A DNA stretch of 34,722 nucleotides from a virus. The notes beneath the pieces are model-generated. The model had not been told where the DNA came from. It worked only from the letters and a program-made list of their open reading frames with translations, and ran no database searches. Shown one piece after another: positions 1 to 5,651 of this stretch (position 1 is the stretch's first letter; the number at the start of each line of letters is the position of its first letter). The position numbers and the translations under genes were made by a program. Location: positions 1 to 34,722 of IMG/VR virus record IMGVR_UViG_3300030430_003538; one strand, written 5' to 3'.

Positions 1-90
1 ACAAAATCAGAGTTTCAACATTTGTTGGATTGTTTAACAGCCTTAGATTTTTTAGAGCAATCATTTCAGAGAGAGAATTTGGGGGCATAG
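1..90 (+). CDS. 3' end of small early protein (second copy of the 33434 gene)
   Basis: The window opens inside a reading frame whose last 29 codons match the end of the gene at 33434-33646 almost exactly. The only amino-acid change is Leu for Val three residues before the end, and the stop is TAG instead of TAA. The function is unknown. Its 5' part lies outside the window, or the window edge is an assembly break in a repeated region. The stop codon lies inside a GC hairpin that precedes the next gene's ribosome-binding site, the same arrangement as in the other copy. Confidence 0.75.
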   Translation, partial: TKSEFQHLLDCLTALDFLEQSFQRENLGA

Positions 91-96
91 CCCCCA
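80..96 (+). promoter_or_regulatory. GC hairpin overlapping a stop codon, before a ribosome-binding site
   Basis: Stem TGGGGGC (80-86), loop ATA, stem GCCCCCA (90-96), followed at once by GAAGGGAGAGAAGGAG and the start at 120. It is one of three like it in the early block (others at 33636-33653 and 34454-34468). No T-run follows, so it is not a standard terminator. A role in mRNA processing, stability or translation control is inferred. Confidence 0.7.
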
Positions 97-119
97 GAAG
101 GGAGAGAAGGAGTAAGTAA

Positions 120-212
120 ATGAAATGGTATGAAATATTTTTAGAATTTATGGCTACAGCCGCATTTTTTGTAGCAATGTATTTGATCATGATATTTGTT
201 TTTATTTTATAG
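120..212 (+). CDS. 30-residue single-helix membrane peptide
   Basis: ATG at 120 is preceded by AAGGAG with eight bases of spacing, and the frame runs 30 codons to TAG at 210-212. After an N-terminal amphipathic start (MKWYEIFLEF) the rest is almost entirely hydrophobic (Ala, Phe, Val, Met, Ile, Leu), so it should be one transmembrane helix. The stop codon forms part of the AGGAGAAGAAG ribosome-binding site of the next gene, which ties the two together. The function is unknown. Small early phage membrane peptides often alter host physiology, but nothing here shows that. Confidence 0.65.
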   Translation: MKWYEIFLEFMATAAFFVAMYLIMIFVFIL

Positions 213-221
213 GAGAAGAAG

Positions 222-707
222 ATGATTGTCTTGAATGATAAAGAAGTGAATTTGGAAAAAGGTAAACAGCTAAGATTTTTAAATGATTTGCAACCAGAAG
301 ATTGTTTAATAGTCACCGACGCTAAAGAAAATATGAAATTAATGTCGGCTATTAAAAAACGTTATCCTACGGTCTCTACTGGTAAATATGAAAACGTATA
401 TCATATTAAGATTTTACCATACGATAATTTTAGAAATGTAGTGAGAGTTGTTAAAAAGAATGATTATATAAAAAGATTAAAATATCATGATTGGTGGTAT
501 GAGCATAGCGATGATCATAGCGTGTATACCAAGGGCAATGAGGCTCGAAATGAATTAATCAAGCTGCAAGAAGACATTGATATTGATTTTGAAATTTGGA
601 ATCAGCATTGTCCAAAAGAAAAAGTGAGACACAAAGAAAAAGTAAGACACGCACCAGTAGTCGATGGTGATGGTAAAGTTAAATATACTTGGAAATTTCC
701 AAGATAA
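222..707 (+). CDS. Unknown early protein, 161 residues
   Basis: The start has an AGGAGAAGAAG ribosome-binding site. The protein is soluble, charged, rich in Lys, Asp and His, with no membrane segment and no family I recognise. Residues around 92-100 are aromatic and acidic (DWWYEHSDDH). Near the C-terminus a six-residue unit, KEKVRH, occurs twice in tandem, from an 18-base DNA repeat at 615-650. It is the last gene before the strong terminator at 794-832, so it closes the rightward early transcript. Confidence 0.7.
   Translation: MIVLNDKEVNLEKGKQLRFLNDLQPEDCLIVTDAKENMKLMSAIKKRYPTVSTGKYENVYHIKILPYDNFRNVVRVVKKNDYIKRLKYHDWWYEHSDDHSVYTKGNEARNELIKLQEDIDIDFEIWNQHCPKEKVRHKEKVRHAPVVDGDGKVKYTWKFPR
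615..650 (+). repeat. 18-base tandem repeat, two units, in a coding region
   Basis: Units 615-632 and 633-650 differ at one base (GTGAG against GTAAG). The unit is a multiple of three, so the frame is kept and the unit KEKVRH is repeated. Copy number could vary between relatives. Confidence 0.85.
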
Positions 708-779
708 AAATTAACAATATGGGGGGTTTACAAAATAGCAATTAGAGAATTATAACTAATAGTGTAAGTCACTCTCAGC

Positions 780-941
780 TTACGATCTCCTGTAAAAGCC
801 CAAGTTGTCCTCCCTTCTTGGGCTTTTTTTTTGCATAATGACTGCATGATCGCCATGATGTCCTAAAATATAACTTTTAAAAACCCATCCGTTTTTTTTA
901 AATGATTCTACTTTTTCATGGGGAACGTATCGTAAAATCAC
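780..941 (-). CDS. 53-residue conserved-looking phage protein
   Basis: Leftward frame with GTG at 941 and TAA at 782-780. An in-frame TAA lies upstream of the GTG, so the start must be close to it. The ribosome-binding site (AAGAGA) is weak. The pattern RYVPHEKVESFKKNGW followed by GHHGDHAVIMQKK resembles a small family common in phages and proteobacteria (YVPHxxVxxYxxxGW ... HHGxYxxLM), from memory only. The function is unknown. The last 15 or so residues are encoded through the antisense of the early terminator hairpin, so they may be a recent extension. It is the last gene of the leftward operon. Confidence 0.6.
   Translation of the reverse strand: MILRYVPHEKVESFKKNGWVFKSYILGHHGDHAVIMQKKSPRREDNLGFYRRS
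794..832 (+). terminator. Strong intrinsic terminator of the rightward early transcript
   Basis: Perfect 11-bp stem: AAAAGCCCAAG (794-804) pairs with CTTGGGCTTTT (817-827) across a 12-base loop, and the T-run reaches nine bases (824-832). In the leftward direction the hairpin is followed only by TTTTA, so it would be weaker that way. It separates the rightward early genes from the converging leftward operon and lies inside the last codons of the leftward gene at 780-941. Confidence 0.9.
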
Positions 942-983
942 AAATATTCTCTTAATTTATATCGTAAATTGCGTTTTAGAGCC

Positions 984-1015
984 CATACACAGGCTTTAGG
1001 GCATAGCCGTGTATG
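984..1015 (-). other. Hairpin between the holin gene and the last leftward gene
   Basis: CATACAC (984-990) pairs with GTGTATG (1009-1015). Inside it GGCT (992-995) pairs with AGCC (1005-1008) around a nine-base loop. It sits 17 bases past the holin stop in the leftward direction. No T-run follows on that strand, so it looks like an mRNA 3' structure or processing site rather than a terminator. Confidence 0.5.
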
Positions 1016-1031
1016 TTTGTATCCCAGAAAA

Positions 1032-1397
1032 TTAGTCTTTTGGTTTCCTTTTAATAGATTCAGCTAAACCTCCTCCAAAGTAAAAGCCAATAATTAATAA
1101 CATTATTTCACCTATGTAAAAGTCATCAAGGACTGTTTTAATAGTGAACGTGTTTCCATAACCAAATAAAGTCATGCCTAACACCAGAAAAAAAGATAGA
1201 AGAAATGTACCGCCAAACATCAACGCTAAATATCTTTGCGCAATTTTGAACGGTGCATAACTTTTTAATAGCTCCACCTTTTGAGCCGTCTTTGCTTCAA
1301 TTGCTTCTGTTTCAGAAGTGTGCATGGAATCAATTAAATCCATACCTTTAGAAATAATTTTATCTGACCCTAATATTTTACCAATAATACCTATCAT
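1032..1397 (-). CDS. Holin, GTA-type three-helix (Holin_3TMs-like)
   Basis: 121 residues. An N-terminal amphipathic region (IGKILGSDKIISKGMDLID) is followed by a charged Glu/Lys/Ala stretch (residues ~28-45) and the sequence FKIAQRYLALMFGGTF. Two strongly hydrophobic helices lie at about residues 56-78 and 95-112, and a basic tail ends KRKPKD. This order fits the holin family first described with alphaproteobacterial gene transfer agents. In such systems the holin makes inner-membrane lesions that let the lysozyme reach the wall. It lies downstream of the lysozyme gene in the same leftward operon, which supports the call. Confidence 0.7.
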   Translation of the reverse strand: MIGIIGKILGSDKIISKGMDLIDSMHTSETEAIEAKTAQKVELLKSYAPFKIAQRYLALMFGGTFLLSFFLVLGMTLFGYGNTFTIKTVLDDFYIGEIMLLIIGFYFGGGLAESIKRKPKD

Positions 1398-1400
1398 GTG

Positions 1401-1619
1401 TTATTCCTCTGGGTGACAATGAGCCATTAATTTATAATATTCATTATTATAAAATGCTTGCCACATATTCTCGTTAATTAAATATTCACATTGCTCTAAC
1501 GTCATCGGTTGTTGCAAAACAATTTGATTGCCAATGTAGTGCCATTCAGCCCCAGTGTGACCCCACATAGAAATTACTAGAACATAAGCAATTTCAACAA
1601 TGTGGTGTATATCAGTCAC
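1401..1619 (-). CDS. Small exported-looking protein in the lysis cassette
   Basis: 72 residues. A hydrophobic stretch at residues ~8-18 (VEIAYVLVISMWG) could be a signal or anchor. The rest is polar with aromatic residues (WHYIGN, NMWQAFYNNEYY) and two cysteines near residues 44 and 68 that could form a disulfide if exported. Its start overlaps the stop of the EF-hand gene by four bases, and it sits three bases before the holin gene, so all three are probably translated together. A spanin or other lysis accessory role is possible from position only. No lipobox is seen. Confidence 0.6.
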   Translation of the reverse strand: MTDIHHIVEIAYVLVISMWGHTGAEWHYIGNQIVLQQPMTLEQCEYLINENMWQAFYNNEYYKLMAHCHPEE

Positions 1620-1945
1620 TGTTTACTCATGAACGCTGATACACCCATATACGCTCCCACAATAGAGCTACCAGCGATGTATAAAAGATTACTCAAATCC
1701 GTTAGTAATTTTATTCGAGAGTCTGGAATGAATGGTGCAAACATTAGCAAAGTGTAAACTGCCATAAAAATAAGTACCGCTGTTGCCATCCTTCTTTGTG
1801 CTGTTAACTTTCTAAGTTTGGCATTTTCTTTTTTGTCTGCCATCTCGATTTCATGCAGACGCATTTCATCATCGTCAACAACTCCATCACCATCGGCATC
1901 TAAATAGCTATACTTTGAATCTTTCTCAAGTTTCTTTTGAATCAT
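1616..1945 (-). CDS. EF-hand protein with two transmembrane helices, holin-like
   Basis: 109 residues with a good ribosome-binding site (GAGGAAGG). Residues 16-27 form a complete EF-hand loop, DADGDGVVDDDE, with acidic residues at loop positions 1, 3, 5, 9 and 12 and Gly at 6. A Lys/Arg-rich segment follows, then two hydrophobic helices at about 54-73 and 86-105. The loop is of the type that binds calcium; binding here is inferred. The two helices, size and place between lysozyme and holin suggest a role in membrane permeabilisation. The N-terminus overlaps the end of the lysozyme gene by 20 bases. Confidence 0.65.
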   Translation of the reverse strand: MIQKKLEKDSKYSYLDADGDGVVDDDEMRLHEIEMADKKENAKLRKLTAQRRMATAVLIFMAVYTLLMFAPFIPDSRIKLLTDLSNLLYIAGSSIVGAYMGVSAFMSKQ

Positions 1946-2384
1946 ACGCCTTCCTCATTCTGTCTGCTAAACGATTAGCACGATTTGGGGTTTGCTTACT
2001 CCAAAGCGAGTTCAACATCTCAGAAGCAGCCAACTCGTAATTTCTGTCATCGATTGCTTTTTTCATTTTTTTAAATTTTGACAATCTTGGTCTGCCCAGT
2101 TGGAAACACATATTTGCTATGCAATGTTGAACTTCTTCTGGCAGATCGTAAAGTTGAGGATATAGCATTTCACAATCTTTAATAACAATACTTATATCTG
2201 TTTCAAAGACTTCTTGGACTCTTGTATCAGATACCTCTGTACCAACTGGTTGACCAAACTCTGGATCATTTTTTGTTATTAAATGTCCGATACCAAACGT
2301 TGGATGATTTGCACTACACAGATACACTGATTTCACGCTTCCTTCTTCAAGGATAATTTCTGATTTTAATTTCTCAAGATTCAT
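1926..2384 (-). CDS. Endolysin, T4-type lysozyme (GH24) with Glu-Cys-Thr active site
   Basis: 152 residues, close to T4 lysozyme (164). The pattern aligns well: EEG at residues 13-15, TFGIGHLITK at 29-38, MCFQLG, and WSKQTPNRANR near the C-terminus, matching T4 positions around Glu11, Thr26-Gly-Ile-Gly-His and WYNQTPNRAKR. The enzyme should cleave the MurNAc-GlcNAc bond of peptidoglycan. Glu14 and Thr29 match catalytic Glu11 and Thr26, but the position of Asp20 holds Cys23. No signal peptide is seen, so a holin is needed for export. The start ATG overlaps the HTH gene by 11 bases. Confidence 0.9.
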   Translation of the reverse strand: MNLEKLKSEIILEEGSVKSVYLCSANHPTFGIGHLITKNDPEFGQPVGTEVSDTRVQEVFETDISIVIKDCEMLYPQLYDLPEEVQHCIANMCFQLGRPRLSKFKKMKKAIDDRNYELAASEMLNSLWSKQTPNRANRLADRMRKAYDSKET

Positions 2385-2565
2385 GGATTTTTGCTTTCAT
2401 GGGTTTAACGTTTAATTCATATCCTAAAATATTTAAAGCAAAATTTAAATCATTCACTCTTGGATTACAACGTGTACGCCAACCTCTAAGTGTGCTTGGG
2501 TTAATTCCTGTACGCTCAGAAAAATCTGCTTCAGTGCATCTTTGTCGATGCAACTCATCAAACAA
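2374..2565 (-). CDS. Small helix-turn-helix DNA-binding protein
   Basis: 63 residues from a TTG start with AGG a few bases upstream; no in-frame ATG is available. The segment CTEADFSERTGINPSTLRGW has the shape of a Cro/XRE helix-turn-helix, and FALNILGYELNVKP is a common ending in phage and plasmid regulators of this kind. It is probably a transcriptional regulator. Its place between the recombination genes and the lysozyme gene would suit a switch or delay for the downstream lysis genes, but that is inference. Confidence 0.6.
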   Translation of the reverse strand: MFDELHRQRCTEADFSERTGINPSTLRGWRTRCNPRVNDLNFALNILGYELNVKPMKAKIHES

Positions 2566-2587
2566 AAACCTAACAATACTATTATTG

Positions 2588-3139
2588 TTAATTACTGGGT
2601 TTTTTCCTCGATATATGCGGATTTCGAGACCTCTCTAATAAACCTATAGCCAAGTCAACCATCTGTTCACTTGTCATCGTTTTTTTTGTGCTTTTATTGT
2701 TAATTGTAACTAGTATGCCATCATCGTAAAGTCCAAACAAAACAAGGTTTTTTTCTTTTGAATTATTGCCCAATGTTGTTTTACCCACAAATTTTTTTTT
2801 ATTAAAGATTATATCGTAGGCTTTTGTCAATACAGTTAAATCATCATCCATTTCTCTATCTGTGGTTTTTCTAATCATGTAACTTACAGAAGTAATGTCT
2901 AAATTCATAAAACTCGAAATTTGACTTTGGCTCATCAACGACATGTCACGACATAAAAATGCTGTCATTCGCCTAGCAAAAGCTATTTCTTTTACACGAC
3001 TAGACGCAAGAATTTCTTCTGTTCTAATGCCTGTAATCTCTTGCACAGTCTCTATAATTTTTTGGAAAGTTTCTTTCGTGGGGGGCAGAAGTTTAGGTGT
3101 TGTGCATCTACCCCCATGAATCTTAGAACGGTATTTCAT
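2588..3139 (-). CDS. DnaA domain IV-like DNA-binding protein
   Basis: 183 residues from the ATG at 3139, which overlaps the SSB stop by 17 bases; a longer TTG frame from 3172 is less likely. Residues ~18-85 match the C-terminal DNA-binding domain of DnaA: EITGIRTEEILASSRVKEI, then ARRMTAFLCRDM, then SQSQISSFMNLDITSVSYMI, the helix-turn-helix and signature-like region. The AAA+ ATPase domain is absent. The remaining ~100 residues are unrecognised. It may bind DnaA-box-like sites at the phage origin, or compete with host DnaA. Position among recombination and SSB genes supports a replication role. Confidence 0.7.
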   Translation of the reverse strand: MKYRSKIHGGRCTTPKLLPPTKETFQKIIETVQEITGIRTEEILASSRVKEIAFARRMTAFLCRDMSLMSQSQISSFMNLDITSVSYMIRKTTDREMDDDLTVLTKAYDIIFNKKKFVGKTTLGNNSKEKNLVLFGLYDDGILVTINNKSTKKTMTSEQMVDLAIGLLERSRNPHISRKKPSN

Positions 3140-3461
3140 CGTCCAGCACGTTCTGTTTCTTTTCTGTGGCAAAACTTACATTGCCGAGTTTTAGAGCTAA
3201 ATTTTTCTTTTCAACACCGTCATTGCCTGTAAAATGCCTCTCACTCAACTCACCAATAACAGTAACAGTTGTGCCTTTTTTCAAATATTTATGCAGTGTT
3301 TCGGCTCTTTTACCCCACAAGTTACATTCGACCCAAATGGTATTCTTTTTATCTCCAAAACCAACGTTTGAAGCTACGTTAAAAACAAGTAAACTAGAAT
3401 CATTTACATTTTTTAACTCAGCATCTCTGCCAAGTCTTCCAACAAAAACACAACTATTCAT
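3123..3461 (-). CDS. ssb: Single-stranded DNA-binding protein
   Basis: 112 residues. The ATG at 3461 fits best, with AGGAAGGAAA upstream; a TTG two codons earlier is also open. The N-terminus MNSCVFVGRLGRDAEL is typical of SSB, as are the OB-fold sequence WVECNLWGKRAE and the TVIGELSERHF strand. The C-terminus DDEIPF is the acidic tip that recruits partner proteins in bacterial SSBs. It should coat single-stranded DNA in phage replication and recombination. It lies directly downstream of the putative annealing protein. Confidence 0.93.
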   Translation of the reverse strand: MNSCVFVGRLGRDAELKNVNDSSLLVFNVASNVGFGDKKNTIWVECNLWGKRAETLHKYLKKGTTVTVIGELSERHFTGNDGVEKKNLALKLGNVSFATEKKQNVLDDEIPF

Positions 3462-4098
3462 TTTCAATTTCCTTCCTTCTTTGTGTAAAAATTTCTATTT
3501 CTTCACTTGACCAATCTCTATCTGACCTCTGTTTAAAAACTTCCATTAATTCTTGTGTTGAATTTTTCTGTGATAGTGCAAACTCTAAATCTGTAAGGCT
3601 ATCTATTTGTTCATCTTCAACAATTTCTATTTCAATTTTTTTAAGCTCTGCATTGTTTTCTTTCTGTCTCACCTCAAACTCTTTTTCCTTTTGTTCAAGG
3701 TTTTCATGCAGAGTGCTTAGTTTATTAGCAGCGGCAATTAATTCATCACCACTAGCAAATTCATTGCCACTGAGACCTATGCTTGCTAAAGCACGACCCA
3801 ATGAGCTTGTCTCGCAATTCTCGATGGCACTAACTTTATTAACTCTACCATGAGCCCGAATTTCTTCTGCGTGACCGCAACCGATCTGAAAACCATTTTT
3901 ATCCCAGATAGTTGTTTTCATCACAACTCTGGTATCATCGTTAACCAATATCTCAGAATTAATACCAAAGTCTAATCCAAGAATTTTACGAAATGCTTCA
4001 ATCCGAGTGGATACCATTGTGTATTTCTTGCCACCTTGCACACGGACTCCACCCTCATTAAGTTTGGCTACCTCAGCCATCGCTTGTTGTATGCTCAT
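3454..4098 (-). CDS. Putative single-strand annealing protein (ERF/Rad52-like)
   Basis: 214 residues. The centre has IENCETSSLGRALASIGLSG followed by EFASGDEL, which resembles the conserved ENAETSAxGRALxxxG motif of phage proteins linked to ERF/Rad52-type single-strand annealing. The C-terminal ~90 residues are highly charged and probably coiled coil. It overlaps the upstream exonuclease gene by four bases and SSB by eight. Exonuclease, annealing protein and SSB together are the classic phage recombination set. The family assignment comes from one motif plus context, so ERF or Rad52 is not settled. Confidence 0.65.
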   Translation of the reverse strand: MSIQQAMAEVAKLNEGGVRVQGGKKYTMVSTRIEAFRKILGLDFGINSEILVNDDTRVVMKTTIWDKNGFQIGCGHAEEIRAHGRVNKVSAIENCETSSLGRALASIGLSGNEFASGDELIAAANKLSTLHENLEQKEKEFEVRQKENNAELKKIEIEIVEDEQIDSLTDLEFALSQKNSTQELMEVFKQRSDRDWSSEEIEIFTQRRKEIENE

Positions 4099-4931
4099 AC
4101 CTTGAAAATCTCCTTTGCTAATTCAATATTATCTTCATCATCCCAATAAAAAGGGTGATCGAAGTCAGCCTCTAAAATACCACCAAGGACGTAAGGGTCA
4201 TTGCTAACGGCAATAAGTTTCTGTCGTTTTAATGCCCTTTGGCGCATTTTCTCTACAGCATCATCAAGATTTGATTGGTGAAATGCTTCGCAATTCGTTT
4301 TATCAAATCTTACACAATCATTGTGTGATACATAAATAATCGAAGGGTTTACATGAGTAGCAGCTTGATAAATAGCCACTTGTTGTATATCTCTCTCAAT
4401 AGGTTCGGTTGGTAATTTGATGTTTCCGAGAGTGCGTGTGCCATCTTTTTTTGGCTTATGTAAGTTGCCAATTTTTGTTTTCAAATCAGTAACTTCTGTA
4501 TCTGAAATAAAATCTACAAATCCGATTATTGGTAGCACTAAATCAGGTAATTCTAACTTAATTGATTTCTCAATCTCATAATCTTGTAGATTTTTTTGTA
4601 GTTCATTTACCCCATTTTGGATACAAGGGGCAATTTTTTCACGATAGGCTCTGAATACTTCATCATCTTTTTTAGAAGTTTCACGCAAGTCATATAATGT
4701 CTGACAGGTCTCAACAGCCTTCTCCATCTCCCATCTTTCTGCCACTACTTTTTGAATACCAAAGTGGACTGCTGTGCCGTACCGAGCCTTGTAGCCTACT
4801 TTTATTTTGCTTCTTTGTTCAGCAGTCAACGCAACATATTGAAACATCCAAACTGCTAGGGGTTTAAGTAACTGGGATGGACTAAAATGCGTTAATTTTA
4901 GTTCCTCAAAATTTGTTATTGCATCTCTCAT
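4095..4931 (-). CDS. PD-(D/E)XK exonuclease (RecB/Cas4-like)
   Basis: 278 residues with an AAGGGAGAG ribosome-binding site. The RecB-type motifs come in order: SPSQL (17-21), GTAVHFGI with His56, GFVDF with Asp140, DLKT with Asp149 and Lys151, and Gln184 with Tyr188. These are the metal-binding and catalytic residues of PD-(D/E)XK nucleases. It probably resects duplex DNA to give the substrate for the annealing protein encoded next, as in lambda Exo/Beta-like systems. It is the first gene of the leftward operon, behind a long structured leader. Confidence 0.85.
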   Translation of the reverse strand: MRDAITNFEELKLTHFSPSQLLKPLAVWMFQYVALTAEQRSKIKVGYKARYGTAVHFGIQKVVAERWEMEKAVETCQTLYDLRETSKKDDEVFRAYREKIAPCIQNGVNELQKNLQDYEIEKSIKLELPDLVLPIIGFVDFISDTEVTDLKTKIGNLHKPKKDGTRTLGNIKLPTEPIERDIQQVAIYQAATHVNPSIIYVSHNDCVRFDKTNCEAFHQSNLDDAVEKMRQRALKRQKLIAVSNDPYVLGGILEADFDHPFYWDDEDNIELAKEIFKV

Positions 4932-4946
4932 TTTTCTCTCCCTTGT

Positions 4947-5001
4947 GAGCGCAGAAGTTTACCACGGCTGAATGATTCCGTCTGACAGCTCTTCTGCGCT
5001 C
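4947..5001 (-). promoter_or_regulatory. Structured 5' leader of the leftward operon
   Basis: GAGCGCAGAAG (4947-4957) and CTTCTGCGCTC (4991-5001) form a perfect 11-bp stem. Inside, ACGG (4964-4967) can pair with CCGT (4978-4981). The inner arm ends six bases upstream of the AAGGGAGAG ribosome-binding site of the exonuclease gene. It may control translation or mRNA stability. No T-run follows, so it is not a plain terminator. Confidence 0.65.
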
Positions 5002-5013
5002 TGATGCCTTAAA

Positions 5014-5019
5014 AGTATA
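5014..5019 (-). promoter_or_regulatory. Candidate -10 box for the leftward operon
   Basis: On the minus strand this reads TATACT, a good sigma70 -10, about 80 bases upstream of the exonuclease start. The best -35 match, TTGAAG, is 22 bases further up, which is too far, so the promoter would be weak or activator-dependent. The whole leader hairpin would be inside the transcript. Confidence 0.35.
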
Positions 5020-5082
5020 GTTGTTAAGTAAATTACTAAGACTTCAATTTTGCTGTCATAAAAAACCAATAATCGATTTCAT

Positions 5083-5111
5083 TTGACGGTGCAAGAAAAA
5101 AATAATATGTA
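5083..5111 (+). promoter_or_regulatory. Candidate promoter of the rightward block
   Basis: TTGACG (5083-5088) and TATGTA (5106-5111) are separated by 17 bases. The -35 is strong and the -10 moderate. The Cro-like gene starts 39 bases downstream. Confidence 0.55.
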
Positions 5112-5112
5112 C

Positions 5113-5128
5113 TTAATAATATTATTAA
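5113..5128. promoter_or_regulatory. 16-bp perfect palindrome, candidate operator
   Basis: TTAATAATATTATTAA is a perfect dyad at the expected transcription start, directly after the candidate -10 box and ten bases before the AAGGAG of the Cro-like gene. A repressor bound here would block the rightward promoter. The Cro-like protein encoded next is the natural candidate, by inference. Confidence 0.5.
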
Positions 5129-5149
5129 ATGTATTTTAAGGAGATTTGC

Positions 5150-5350
5150 ATGAATTTGGCAGAATACCTAGTATCAAAGGGTATTACTCAAGCGGATGCT
5201 GCGAGACAACTAAAAGTTAGCCCAGTAGCGATACATCAATACATTTACGCAAAGGCATTACCAAGCGGAACGATGATGTTACGAATTTATAAATGGAGTA
5301 ATAAACAAATTACAACGTATGACTGGCATAAGAGTTTTCCAGATGCCTAA
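5150..5350 (+). CDS. Cro/YdaS-like helix-turn-helix regulator
   Basis: 66 residues from the ATG at 5150, chosen because AAGGAG lies six bases upstream; an ATG at 5129 lacks a site. GITQADAARQLKVSPVAIHQYI is a clear helix-turn-helix (LAEYL... QADAARQL... SPVAIHQ), and MLRIYKWSNKQITTYDWH matches the common ending of Cro/YdaS-type proteins. It probably binds the divergent control region, where a 16-bp palindrome lies just upstream, to set the balance between the two operons. It is the first rightward gene. Confidence 0.8.
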   Translation: MNLAEYLVSKGITQADAARQLKVSPVAIHQYIYAKALPSGTMMLRIYKWSNKQITTYDWHKSFPDA

Positions 5351-5651
5351 TCGTCAAAAAGAAAAGGGTTCACGGTTTGAGAGAGACATTGTTGATAAAG
5401 CCAGAGTGCGTGATTTAACAGCCAACAGAGTGCCTTTAAGCGGCTCTGCAAGTGGATTTAAAGGCGATGTGCATATTAAGGTAGGTCGAGAAACTTGGGT
5501 TATTGAGGCTAAAAAAAGAAAATCTGGGTTTAAGTTTTTGTATAAGCATCTCGAAGGTGCAGACATTTTGGTAGTTGGTGAGGATAGAAACAGAGCATTG
5601 GCGGTTATTGACCTTGAGGATTTATTAGATTTGTTGGCAAAAAGGTTATGA
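5343..5651 (+). CDS. Holliday-junction resolvase-like PD-(D/E)XK nuclease
   Basis: 102 residues from ATG 5343, overlapping the Cro-like stop by eight bases; an ATG eight codons earlier is also open. The pattern KGSRFERD (Glu13), RVPLSGS (31-35 region), GFKGDV (Asp42) and WVIEAKKRK (Glu55, Lys57) matches small archaeal-type Hjc and related phage resolvases. It would cut branched DNA from replication or recombination before packaging. The Ser residues around 33-35 lie where Hjc has a conserved catalytic serine. Another PD-(D/E)XK endonuclease role is possible. Confidence 0.7.
   Translation: MPNRQKEKGSRFERDIVDKARVRDLTANRVPLSGSASGFKGDVHIKVGRETWVIEAKKRKSGFKFLYKHLEGADILVVGEDRNRALAVIDLEDLLDLLAKRL

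Larger units (their letters stand above)
1..105 (+). repeat. Direct repeat, left copy (other copy 33557-33662)
   Basis: Bases 1-105 match 33557-33662 with one substitution (T79 against G33635) and one inserted A at the stop codon of the right copy. Similarity stops abruptly after the shared GAAGGGAGA ribosome-binding region, and the downstream genes are unrelated. This could be a true duplicated gene end, or a contig end produced where two phage variants share one gene and then differ. Confidence 0.9.

Noticed and set aside
3041-3853. Rightward open frames at 3041-3232, 3166-3510 and 3653-3853
   Set aside because: They are antisense to well-supported genes (SSB, annealing protein), rich in Phe, Ser and Leu as expected from reading AT-rich genes backwards, and lack ribosome-binding sites.
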